Source of the DNA: Microdochium bolleyi | Lineage: Eukaryota > Ascomycota > Sordariomycetes > Xylariales > Microdochiaceae | Length of the DNA stretch: 64,000 bases | Reading direction: 5' to 3' | Assembly: GCA_001566295.1 (NCBI GenBank) | Contig: KQ964246.1 | Coordinates: forward strand, 2,108,001-2,172,000 | Part shown: in pieces, positions 9,637 to 20,802 of the stretch | Numbering within the stretch: the first letter of the stretch is position 1 | Layout: each line of letters begins with the position of its first letter | Notes under the pieces: generated by a model | What the model saw: the letters and a program-made list of their open reading frames with translations, nothing else | Database searches by the model: none | What the model was told of the DNA's origin: nothing | Translations under genes and position numbers: made by a program

Positions 9637-11251
9637 TCAGTACCGCCATATGGCATCAGCCATCTTGACGACCTGGCTCATCTCCACGACATCGTGCACG
9701 CGGACAATATCAGCCCCAACCTGCACCGCAGCAGTCACCGTTGCAGCCGTTCCGAATATTCTGTCGCCGGGGACCGCCACGCCGGTGATCTTGCCAATGA
9801 AACTTTTCCGGCTCGATCCCAGGAGCCAAGGCAGGCCCTCAAGCCCAGGCCAGTTCTTCAGCTCTTCAAAGTGCCGCAGGAGCTCGATATTCTGCTCGCC
9901 AACTTTGGCGAAGCCGAAGCCAGGGTCGAGGATGATACGCCACCGACGAACTCCTGCCGCTTCCGCAGCAGCGACGCGTTCGAGCAGTTCCTTGGCGACA
10001 GTCGGGACTAGACCGTCCGGGTAGTCGTTGAGTTTGCTCATTGTGGCTGGATCGCCGCGCATATGCATCAGACAAACTGTCTTGCCGAGTTTTGCCATCA
10101 TGGACAGCATTTCCGGATCCATAAGCCCGGCCGAGACGTCGTTGATTACGTCAGCGCCGGCTCTTACAGCTGCTTCGGCCACAGAGGCCCGATAGGTGTC
10201 GATACTGATGGCGACACCCTTGGCTTGCGGTAGGCTACGAATGAGCTCGACAGCGGGGACGATGCGCCTAATCTCTTCCTCCGCGGAGACTTGAGGGCGG
10301 CCGGGTGCTGTAGACTGGCCACCAATGTCTATCATGGTCGCACCACCCTCAATGAACTTGATGACGGTCTGCTCGAGTGACGATGGCAAGTGAGTGCCGC
10401 CGTCCGAGAAGGAATCTGGTGTGACGTTCAGTATGGCCATTACGTGCGTCTTGCGGTTTGACTTGAGCGCATTGAGGGGTTGTGTGCCGTCACCGATCGG
10501 CGTCAGTGTCGACAGAGGGTCAGCATTCGGCGGCAAGTCGTACAGATAGTCCTGGATCATCTTCCACGGTTTCGTCGCATCGATAGACTTCGTGGCAGCG
10601 ATCTGAGCAAGCGGGCGGAGCACAAACTCGCGCTCGACGATGCCGATATGTGGGATCTTGAGTCGCTCGTGATCTAGAGTCTCGTTCTCGTACATCAATA
10701 CGTCCAAGTCGATATTGCGTGGGCCTTTGTCTATGATCTTTTGTCGGCCCATGGCCTTTTCTATGTCTTGGAGCTGGTCCAGGAGGGACAGAGGCTCGAG
10801 CTGTGTCTCAACCTGTAGAGAAGGACCTGGTGTCAGAGGCTCGACGTGTGGGCTACTTTCGACTGAAAAACGGCTCTCTACGCACCTCGCAAGCGCCATT
10901 GACGAACCTGTCTTGGTCGAGGACATACATCGGCTCCGTCTCCCACAGCCCGCTCGTCCGCTTGACCTTGATACCCCTCGCGTCCATCTCTCTGCAGGCT
11001 TGGTCGATCATGGCAACTCGATCTCCCATATTGCTCCCGAGGGCGATGTATGCCGTCCGCTTGGCATCTCGAGCCTCTGCGCAGCCACAGCGCTGCCCGC
11101 TGGGGCTCGAAGAGAAGGACTGCACCATGGACTGGTGTGGCAGGCGTGGCTTCACAAGCGAGTTGCGGCAGAGCGTGGGTGCGAAAGGGCGTCGAATGGT
11201 GCTGTTGATCTGGCTCAATTGCCGGCGCCACAAGCCAGCACGCGTAGCCAT
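9637..11251 (-). CDS. fol1: bifunctional HPPK-dihydropteroate synthase (folate synthesis), mitochondrial
   Basis: Catalyses two steps of folate synthesis: pyrophosphorylation of 6-hydroxymethyl-dihydropterin, then condensation with p-aminobenzoate. Exons 11251-10886 and 10812-9637 (513 aa); 73-bp intron, donor GTGCGT, acceptor TACAG, phase 0. Residues 1-50 are basic and Ser-rich, like a mitochondrial presequence. HPPK spans about 66-200 with ALGSNMGDR (70-78) and GPRNIDLDVL (152-161). DHPS spans about 245-505 with ILNVTPDSFSDGG (249-261), DIGGQSTAPG (284-293), SIDTYRA, DPGFGF and GSSRKSFIG near the end. The upstream frame opens with a non-ATG codon, so the first ATG at 11251 is chosen. No dihydroneopterin aldolase domain is present, unlike the trifunctional yeast Fol1. 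DHPS is the sulfonamide target. Confidence 0.95.
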
Positions 11252-12507
11252 CTGGTGCCTGGCGAGGAGCGTGCAGAGAGCTGGCACGGACGCAGCGCGG
11301 ACGCAGCAGCCAGTCAAGCGTGGGTGGTGCAAGATCTGAGGCGCGCAAAAGGTGCTGCTCTAACAACCACAGATGTCGAAATTATCGGCCGTCGACGCAA
11401 GGCCGACAATTCAGCCCCCATCTTTGGTGGGGCATCAGTCTGACGGGGTTGTAGGTCTCTGGGGAGCTCTGGCCCAGCCACGACTTCGTAGAGCTTGTCC
11501 TTGACGTTCTTCGTTGTCGAAAACCGTGCATCACCAACCAGCATTTGCCATTGTGTTCGAGATGAGGCATCATACCTTAAGGTAGATTTCGGGGTCGGCG
11601 TCGATGTTCACGTCGAGCTTCGCAAGAGGATTCTCGGGCTCGGCGATTAAACCCCTGGCTGAACAGAAACAGAGGATCAAGCTAGGGGCGGAGCGGGTAC
11701 GTAATCGGATTTCGATTCAAGCCAAGCCTACAGCACCCACTGTGGCTCGTCCTCGACAAGCAGGTCGCCTTGAGCATGTGACAGCCAAGTGCTTGTACCC
11801 TCGACCGTCGTATGTTCCGACAGGTCACGGGCTCTAGCTCTTATGTGCAGTCACAGGGTCTCCCCAGAAACCCGGGGTGTTGCAGCCCGGGAGCCCCCGT
11901 CGTTCCCGAGTGCCGTGGCTGGAGACCGAGGGCGAATGCTATCGAGGTCCCGGCGTGAGCAGCTTGGTACGATGCTGATGCTTTTTTGTCTCAGGGACGC
12001 TGACGGTGACAGTGGCAGCCCACCCCCGACTTTTGCTCAGGTCATGTGCCAGCCGGTGCCGTGGAACAAGCGAGCTCGGATCGGGTGGTTCTTGACTGTG
12101 CTGACGCTGTTTGCTGCCTGTACGGAGGACGGGGTTCCCAGCGGGGGAAACATGTGCAAGCCGGCTTTGACTGGAGCTGACTCGCAAGACGAGTGCGAAA
12201 CGGGAGCTTGCGAGTTCCAAGGTTGATGATGGCCCCAGACTCCGACGTGAGGCGCCGGTGGCCCCACCCGGCCAGTGGATGCCTCGGCACAACGCCTGAC
12301 GCCCTTCCCCAGACTGTCGCGACCGTCGCTCCTCTCCCCGCGGCTGCCGAGCCTGCCTCTCTCCAACTCTCCCCAGCCCTTCTGCACCCTTCTGCAATCC
12401 CCACCCGTATAACACTGCCCTCTCCTCTCTCGCCGCCGCGCTCCCAGCTTTCCCTCTCCATCATCCTTTTCGAGTAACACTACAGTCATACCCGATCTAC
12501 AGCAAAG
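11252..12507. other. divergent intergenic region between folate and nitronate monooxygenase genes
   Basis: About 1.25 kb that must hold two divergent promoters. The right end (12280-12507) is CT-rich on the plus strand, as in fungal core promoters and leaders. An exon-like island on the minus strand (11576-11658) is described separately under findings. Confidence 0.5.
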
Positions 12508-13777
12508 ATGGCGTCACCACGTGAGTTCTCGAGCACGCCCTCCTTGTTGACTGAAGCGTCCACGGCCCAGTGACCACGAGCTGACATGCGAGCGCCCTTG
12601 CAGAGAAGATCCGGACCGAGGTCACCGACCTCTTCAACATCAAGCACCCCATCATGCTTGCTGGTATGAACCAGGCCGCCGGCCCCAAGCTCGCCGCCGC
12701 CGTCACCAACGCCGGTGGTCTCGGTGTCATCGGAGGCATGTCCTACAGCCCCGAGATGCTCAAGGAGCAGATCGACGAGCTCAAGTCTTACCTCGACGAC
12801 AAGAACGCTCCCTTCGGCATTGACCTGCTGCTGCCCCAGGTCGGTGGCAATGCCAGGAAGACCAAGTGAGTATCTCGCCCTCCAACATTCAATAGACGTG
12901 GACATCGAGGCGCACAAGTCGCTGACAGTGTCTCTTCCACCACAGCTACGATTACACAAAGGGAAAGCTCGACCAGCTCGTCGACATCATCATCGAGTCT
13001 GGCGCCAAGCTCTTCGTCTCCGCCGTCGGTGTCCCTCCCAAGGCCGTCGTGGAGAAGCTCCACAAGCACGGCATCTTCTACATGAACATGGTCGGCCACC
13101 CCAAGCACGTCCAGAAGGCCATCGACATTGGTGCCGACCTCATCTGTGCCCAGGGCGGTGAGGGTGGTGGTCACACCGGTGACGTCCCCACCACTGTCCT
13201 GATCCCTGCCTGCGTCCAGATCGCCAAGGGCCAGAAGAGCCCTCTCACGGGCAAGCAGATCCCCATCATCGCTGCTGGTGGTATCGCCAATGGCAACCTC
13301 CTCGCTGCGTCGCTCATGATGGGCGCCGAGGCTGTCTGGGTCGGCACCCGCTTCATTCTGGTTGACGAGGCCGGTGCCCCCGAGGGCCACAAGGAAGCCG
13401 TCCGCACTGCCAGCTTTGATGACACCATCCGCACTCTCATCTTCACCGGCAGGCCTCTCCGTGTCCGCAAGAACTCCTACATCGTGAACTGGGAGGAGAA
13501 CCGCCAGAAGGAGCTCAAGGAGCTCACTGCCAAGGGAACGCTCCCTTACGAGGCGGATCTCGAGAAGGTCATGTCTGGCGATATCGAGGGCACTGGCGTC
13601 CAGCTCAAGGAGGGCGAGGATGTCGACGACGCCATGGACTCCTTCCGTCCTTACCTGATGGGCAAGGTCGCTGCTCTTGTTAACAAGAGCCAAACCGCCA
13701 AGGCCGTCGTCGACGAATTCGTAGAGGACGCCCACGCGGCGCTCACCAAGGGCTCCAAGGCTATTGCTAAGTTGTAA
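12508..13777 (+). CDS. nitronate monooxygenase (2-nitropropane dioxygenase family)
   Basis: FMN enzyme that oxidises alkyl nitronates such as propionate-3-nitronate. Three exons: 12508-12520 (13 bp), 12604-12865, 12946-13777 (368 aa); introns of 83 and 80 bp with GTGAGT donors and CAG acceptors. The tiny first exon encodes only MASP plus one base. TIM-barrel features seen: IMLAGMNQAAGPKLAAAVTN near the start, NAGGLGVIGG as phosphate-binding loop, AQGGEGGGHTGD with the conserved His of class I enzymes, IAAGGIANG and GAEAVWVGTRF for FMN phosphate binding. Length matches the family. Very even codon use with many C-ending codons suggests strong expression. Confidence 0.95.
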
Positions 13778-15262
13778 GCAGTGGAAGAGCGCGAACGAGT
13801 TAGAAGGACGAGGATGAAAATATAGCTGTGGGCAATACCCTGCGAACTCCGGCTTCAGTATTTGCATCTTCCGAGCGAGCACATATTTTTGTATATCAAT
13901 TTAACATACAGAGAAGATCACAAAGATTTTGAAAGAACGAGAAACACTTGCTATGCGCTTTTTGCCATGTTATGGATGAGCGGGCTGCTTGTACCATTGG
14001 CGGGTTCTCGCGCCTATTGTTGCCTAGTACGGTGCAATGGATCGACAAGGTACACAGTTGCTTTAGCGTGATACGGATGGTCCCGACATGTCGGTGACTA
14101 GACCAGTAGCTAACTGTATGTACGGGAGAACGGACCAGACGATAGAGCCACCCTTGCCAGCGGCCGGCCAACCGACTTTCATTCTGTGGCAAAGCCCCCA
14201 TAGCCACAGACAAAACCCCAAATTCTTCGCGACGTCTCTCCCGGCACTCCCATGCTTCTCGAACCCAGGTGCGATGCCCACAGGAGAACCCATCACCCGT
14301 TGGGCCGGATTTCACACACTTCTTCTCTCTCTCTTTCCCACCATAATGGTACGGAATTATTATCAGCCACCTGAGGTTTTCTTCCCACCCCCCTGGCCCT
14401 GCCCTGCTTAGCCTATTGCCTTGCCCTCCTCAATATTGGAGAGAGAGGGGAGGGGGGGTGTTGACGGAGCTTTCGTCCGGAAGATAGATATCTTGCCAGA
14501 TTCGTGATTAGCGCAGGCGCCGCGGAGGCGAGGCGTTTTTCCGCGGCAAGCTGGTGTTTGTATTGATTTAACCTAAGCAAGCGTAATTAGCTGCCCAGGG
14601 CACGGAAGAAGCCTCAATCAAGTGCGGCTCCCCTCTGGCCTTGTGCCCCCCCTCAGAGCCCCTTCTCCCTGCAACGGTCTAGGGAAGAACAAGATCCCTT
14701 GCGTGGCTACTTCATGCTGAGTATCGCTCAGGGTTAAGAGTGGCTGCATGTGCAGAGGATGCCTGCGAGGTTTCGAAATTGAGCGAGGTGTCATTGACCT
14801 GAATTAAACCAACACGGACTCAAATTGGTATCTCTAATGAGGAAAACAAAAACCCAAATATAGCCCCAAAAACAATAAACAAAGAGCTCCCATTGACCAC
14901 ACTCTGTCCGCTGTCCTCTGCGTTGCTGGTGAGGCTAGCATGGTCCCGAACCTGCAGATGCTCGCGCCCTAGCTCATCCCGCCCAAGTGGTCCGTCCTGC
15001 CGGGACAGCACCAACGCAAAGGGATTCCGCATTCTGGCCAGCGTCAGAGGTGATCAAAATCTTCCCTCGACACCGTTGTACCCAACTTTTCCCAGTCAAC
15101 CGTGTCCATGATTACATTCCTTACTTCAAATGCTCAAGTCCTGAAAACAAACCCTCTATCGTGACTCCTCCCGTTTCGCCATGCTGGCTGCCCTTTCCGC
15201 AAACGGAGGCCTAGGTTGATGCAGAGTTCCGCTCTGTTGCAGCTCAACAGACCTGCTGGACC
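13778..15262. other. convergent intergenic region, 1.5 kb
   Basis: Lies between the 3' ends of the nitronate monooxygenase (plus) and NDT80-like (minus) genes. It contains AT-richer 3' UTR-like stretches (13790-13930, 14820-14890) and a G-rich run near 14440-14460. No supported gene. Confidence 0.5.
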
Positions 15263-17215
15263 TCACCCCGATTGTGGGGAAATGGTTGGGTAGTATCCGG
15301 ACGAGCTGGCCCTGCCTTCAAAGCGCTGGCAGTTCCCAGAGTAGTATGCAGCACCCGGATTGTACAGTGTTGGTGGGTGCCCGTCGTACTCGTGCTTGAC
15401 TCTCAAGCCATCACCATGCCCAGCGTGTCGAGACGAACCCAAATGCTCAGCATGATCGTTGCGATGTGTGAACATTTCGACTCTGTGCTGGCTCGGATCT
15501 GTGACTCCTTCATAGATCGGGCCGGGAAAGTATTGGTAGTCCTTGCCCTCGCCAACCAGCTTGGGGTCGTCGATGATCGCCGAGTCGCGAGAAAGCTCTG
15601 TGTGCCGTGTCGAGTGGAAGTGTCCAGATGGCCGTGGGTCGTACCCCCCACTGCCATACGTGCTTGGTAGGAGCGATGATGGGCCTGAACCGTACTCGCT
15701 GCCGAGCAGCTGGTGGCCACCAAATCCGCCCATCCCGCTGGCGCTACCTCCACCACTACCCGTGCTGCCACGCCTATCTTGCTGGTAGTGGCCTGGTGAC
15801 CGCCCCCGCACAATCATCTTCGCCGACTTCCGTTGTGCAATCTTGATGAAAGGGTCGGAGCTCTGGTTGCCCACGTCAGCGTAGAGTTCAATCACTAGGT
15901 GGTAGTACTGCTGTGCTGCGCGCCGCTTTCCGTTGTTGGCTGTAGCCTGTTTGAATTGGATTCTCTCAAAGGTATGGTCCGTGGGATAATTTCCACGGTT
16001 GTTGGCAATGTATCCCCCTTCAAACATCCGTGCATGAGGATCTGCGCCATAAAGAGCCATCTGCTGCGCTGGCTTCGGCTCCAGCCGCACCTTTTCTGGT
16101 CTCGAGACAGGGCCTTTGTCTCGTTTGGGGGTATGTTGCACAAGGTCGATTTGCTGCGCATCAGACTCAGCCACGACAGCAGAGATGGACATGGCGAATC
16201 CGAAGACCGTGTAGGTCTGTGATGAGCCCGATGGCGTGAACTGTATGGCGGTTTGTAGCATAGGCGAGTAGTTGTATGCACAAATACAAGCAAAATAATT
16301 GCGCCGATAGCATGTCCAATCGCCCTCGGAGTAGAAGAAGCCTTTGTCGATAGTGCCCTGGATGTCGAGACTCAGTGGGGTGTTGGCTGCATCCGCATAG
16401 CACAGCCTGCCGTTCATGGTCAAGGGCAGAAGCGGCGGTACACTTGTGGCCTGCCCGGTCGAGAAAGGCGTGGCGTCCATTCTGCTGCTGGGGCTCGTGA
16501 AGCTCATACTCGGACTCGGCGTGGGTGACAATGGATGTCTTCTGAGTGGGGTGGTGGTTGCGGCTGATCTACTGGCGTGCTCGACCCTTCCGGGATATGA
16601 TGGCACGGCACGGGAGTATATATCGCGCGTGCTGTACGGTGGATTTGGCAGAACTGTTGATCGATGGACATGGTTCATTGACGTGGAAGCCGTGCTGGTT
16701 CTGAGGTGATGGAGAGCGTGTCAACATGACTGGGAGGTGCTATGGTGAAGAGGTATGTAGGCCAAGGGTATCACGTACTCTGATCCACTCTGTCTATTTC
16801 TTGGCTCCAGGGCAGAGTAAATGTGCGTGTTTGGCGTGTAGAATGTTGACACGTCGGAGTGATAGCCTGCAGAGGTATGCAGGAGAGGTGCTGGGAAGCC
16901 GCTGAAGACCGACGACGATTGAGACGTGCTGTCCACCAAGAGGGAAGACAGTGGTTGGTGATCGTGTGAATATCTATGTGTTCGGTGCGGTTCGTCAGCA
17001 CAGCTCGCTCTTGGTTCTTTTCGAACTCGGCAGCAACAGCAACCATTGTACCTAAATGGTATCTGTTGGGACGAAGCACCGCAATGGCCAGCACGGCGCG
17101 CTTGCTGCCGTACTAAGAGGGCACAGGACATGACTCTGGGCTCGGGGTAGTCTGCATTGCCAACCACAAGCGGTTCCGAGGCCGCTGTGATACGGCTTGG
17201 AGCTCGCAGCATCAT
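15263..17215 (-). CDS. NDT80/PhoG-like DNA-binding transcription factor
   Basis: Nuclear regulator with an NDT80/PhoG immunoglobulin-fold DNA-binding domain. Exon 16700-15263 is certain. An upstream coding exon 17215-16779 is inferred from a 78-bp intron with donor GTACGT and acceptor CCTCAG that keeps the frame (624 aa in total). If that exon is non-coding, the start is the ATG at 16678 (471 aa). Diagnostic blocks are EGDWTCYRRNYFACIC, VYGFAMSIS-like VFGFAMSISAVVAES, LVQHTPKRDKGP, HTFERIQFKQATANNGKRR and AKMIVRGRSPGHYQ. The C-terminal 180 residues are Gly/Ser/His-rich and disordered. Pezizomycotina carry several paralogues (VIB-1/XprG, FSD-1 and others), which control protein degradation, cell death or sexual development; I cannot assign this one. 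The N-terminus and leader are uncertain. Confidence 0.88.
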
Positions 17216-20200
17216 TACAGGCACCTAGGATACCCTTATGAATGTGAAAGTCTTGGAGCGCTGGGCTTTCTTTGTGCCACATACCAGCTGATCGCCACAA
17301 GTACGACAGCGTATGGTAGGATCTTTGGAAAGGGCTAGGGGTACCAGGGTCGGCGCTCTTCGTTCAGAACTAACCGAGAAAGCCGGGCAACGCGAACTCG
17401 AAGCAACGTACCGTTCAATTGGAGAGGGGAGCTCGAGATATTCCAGCCCAACGCAGGAGACTGCTGTAGGCTCGAAGTCCTGCTGTGCGCCACGACATCA
17501 AAAGTTAGTATTCAGTATCGCAGGCTGGATGACAGCTTCATGTCGAGACCCGCCCGGTGTGCCGTTGTGGACAACTGTCAGAGGCTTTGGCGAAGATTTG
17601 GCTGCGATATTGGGGAAGCAGTCCCGGCGAGACGACGTAGCATGCAGGCTCTAAAAGGACGCGTCGAGAAAACAGGCCTGCGAAGCATGGCAAAAGCGAG
17701 TTAGTCTCTGCTGGAGGGGCTTGGAAGAATGTATGCTTCTTCAGCTCTCCCAGGTCGTTGAGAGCAGCGATCATTTGGAGACCGAGAAAGCTCGGTGTTT
17801 TTGGGATCACAAGCAGTGGCTTGCGTGTAAATGCTCAACCAAGCTAGCCGGGGCATGAATTGCTCAACCAGCACGGACTACTGTCATCTCTGGCGCACTG
17901 GCCTGGGGAGCCATGCCAGCAGCAGCCCTGAACACCACCGGGAATCTTCTGTGGGCTGGGGAGCACATTGGTGAGGGGTGATGAAGGCATGATGTGGGAT
18001 AATGGCAGGCAATGCTGCAGCCAGGGGGGGCCCGTCCATGGCGGAAGAAGCACTGTCCAGCTGCGCACCAGTGCAGCACGAGATGACGCTACAGAGTACG
18101 GAGTACGTCGTGCATGGCTCGGGTTGCACAAGACCAGCTGCAGTCGGGAGAACCTGCAGCCGAGGACTTTGCTCGAGACGCTGCCTGCGCGCTGAAGTAG
18201 CATGCGACCACTGTCATGGGCAGGCCCCGCGAGGGACAAGTCCAACCTGGCCATGCTCTGCCACGGCTTGAGAACAGAAAAACAACTTCAGCCTTCTGCC
18301 CCAGGCCAGCAACGGAGCGGGAGCGGGAGCGGTGAATGGGAAGACTGGTGGTTGAGGGTGTCAAGAGCCTTGCCGAGCCCCTGTGCGCCGGGAGTGATTG
18401 CTGGACGACAGGGGTGGCGCTGGAGAGGAGAGGACAGGACAGGCACCCCGGGAGTGTGGCAAGAGAGCGATCGAGACGCAAGGCCGAGAGCCGCAGAGTC
18501 CCCGTAAGGCGTCGCGGAGGTATTGCAGCCAATGAGGCTGTGATGATGGTGCGTCAAGCTCCCGTCAGACTGAAGGCCGACCTCGAGCCGTGGCTCCTTG
18601 AAAGTGGAACACACTCGAGCACTTGCATCGTGCGAACGTGGGAAGGAGCCGGGCAGGGGACAAGCTAGGAAAGTGGAGACGGGGAAGTGACAAACGGGTG
18701 GCCAGCCTGGAACTCTTTTGCCCAACTCACCTTTCTTTGCTTCCATCTGCACAACGGCCTGCGTGGTTGGGCTGCAAGTGTCACCCATGCCAGCGCGCAA
18801 CCGATGCTAATCGCCAATGTCTACGATCGAACCGCCTCGTGCCTCGCAACCAGTGCCCGTGCCACCGGAGCAGGCTCGTGAGGCTCGGCTCCGCCAGGTG
18901 TGCCCAGGACGGACGGCCCGGACCTTGACAGCTTCGCGAGCTCCACCAGGGCGGGTGGTGCGGCGCAGCAGCACCAAGCAGCAGTACCAGCAGCGTGTCG
19001 ATGTCGATCATCCAGGTCTGGCCTGCAGGCCCCAGAGCCAGGGGCGGAGTTGTCTCACGGGATCTTCCGGTCCCGACCGGCTGGAATCCAAGAGCAAAGT
19101 TCCCGCTACGAGTAGCGTCGTCGAGGAGAGAGCCTGGGGGCGAGGGACAACGAGATGAAAGGAAGAGAACCAAAGAGAAACCCGTACCTTGGAAGTTAGT
19201 GGCTGATTCATGGCGACCGTCGCAGAGCCCGCTGCCTGCTGCAACACGCAGTAAGGGCGAGCAGGGGTGAACAAGGGTGTGCAGGGCTACGTTCCGGCTG
19301 CGACACAAGTGCAGAGGGTGCAGAGGATCTTGATGTCCTGTCGGCTCGGGCACCTATTCGTCAGTATCAGCCCTCGATCCGTAAAGGGGGGTTCTCCGGT
19401 CTCTGGGCTGGCACCATGCAGGTAGGCAACGACTGGCGCGCGTCCACTGGTAGACAGCCCTCTGCAGAGACGTCTTTCCGTGTAAAGGCTGACTTACAGC
19501 CGGGCGTGACACTATGTCTGGACTCGAGGTGGCTGCGGTGCTTGTATTTGAATTCTCTCGAGCCTGGCCACAGTCCGCGACGTGTTGTTTATGCAGCTGC
19601 CCGCCAGACTCTGTGCTTCTGCAGCTCCGAAGAGAGATCTGGCGGTGACAAGGTCGCGGGTGATTGTTTGGTTGCCTCGATTCCCGGATTGGCAACAACC
19701 CGCAGCATTGACCGACACTGGTGGTTATTGTCGTCGCCGCCGAAACCCTGCTCCTGGCAGGCTCAAGGGCATATGCACCCCTCTGACCGGCCGGTAATGC
19801 ACACAAGTGCCGTGCTGATTCTTCTAAGGCGGTCCATCCCACACGGTTAGCCTCTGTGTCTCGTTGCAGGGAGTGCGGTATCATGACGTTTGTCGCCGCA
19901 ACCACTGATATCGAGCCTGGCCATCAGAGGCTCAATTTCGGGCCGCATGCTGGTTCAAGCATGCTGGCGCGTGTCACCCAGATCAGGGGTCAGCCCGACA
20001 ATGAGGCTTCCCGAGCCGGTAAAGGATTGCAAGGCGCGTTTATGTGCGTTGTCTTTGCACTTGTGGCCGCCAACCAGCACCCATGCCAGTCCCGACTACC
20101 ACTGTACATGAAGTCTTCCGATTGGGCAAAATGCACCAGGCGGACTTACCCCAGTCGATACCACACGGGCTGCCCAGTGGTGTGATCCGAACAGTCCCAC

Positions 20201-20419
20201 GATTTCTCGTTTTCGTCCCGGATGAGTCTTCTCCACCGCGGTCTCGCTTCTTGACGATAACTTGATCGGGGGCGATTTTGCTATTCCGGCGTACGCGAAC
20301 TAGCTTTTTTCTGTCTGCTGCTGCGGGAAACCTGGTTCACTCAGCGAGACCTCGCGTGGTGCCCGCTTCTGCGCTTGCTTGCCTGCCTTCCCGAACGGGA
20401 CCTTCGAAGCGGTCTGCTG
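17216..20419. other. non-coding block, probable NDT80-like 5' leader
   Basis: About 3.2 kb with no recognisable coding region on either strand. Immediately upstream of the NDT80-like exon, a minus-strand GTATGT...CCTAG pair (17284-17225, 60 bp) looks like an intron, and a GTAAGT donor sits at 20149. These suggest a spliced leader transcribed towards the NDT80-like gene. Confidence 0.4.
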
Positions 20420-20802
20420 TTACCCGCGTTGGGTGCTGATGGCCGACAGCTTCAGGGCTTGCACTTCCGGTCTGAGTCCGATGATGCCTGACCGATAGTT
20501 TTAGCATGGAGGGCTACGAGTCCCCCCTTTTGGGCCGACATGCTGGGACGGGAGGGATGCTGAACTCACGTTCCGACTGTTCGAATTTCGTGTCCAGTGA
20601 TGTTGCGAGAGCACTCAGCGGTGGCTTTGATAGTGCTGATGGATGACAAGAAGAACAGATGTGACCCGGGAATTCTGCCTTCATATACATATATGTACAC
20701 ACAGATCTGGTGTGTATCGAGGACAACCCGTCGTTGATTTGAGAATGGTGGTACTCACACTCCGATGTCGTTTTTTGAGTTCAGATCCCACTCCCGCTTG
20801 GC
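20420..20802 (-). ncRNA. splice-signal-defined exons of an unidentified minus-strand transcript
   Basis: Three consecutive exon-like segments on the minus strand: 20802-20759, 20635-20570 and 20471-20420. The first follows a branch-like CTGAC and a TTTGTAG acceptor; the first two end at perfect GTGAGT donors; the second starts after a pyrimidine-rich CATCAG acceptor. Joined, they give one open frame of 53 codons to a TAA at 20420, while the other two frames close. No domain is recognisable. It may be the end of a small gene or part of a long spliced 5' leader of the NDT80-like gene. The type ncRNA is a placeholder, because coding status is undecided. Confidence 0.35.

Noticed and set aside
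12788..13882. 364-codon open frame opposite the nitronate monooxygenase
   Set aside because: Crosses the introns and exons of a firmly assigned gene and starts in its 3' flank; biased composition.
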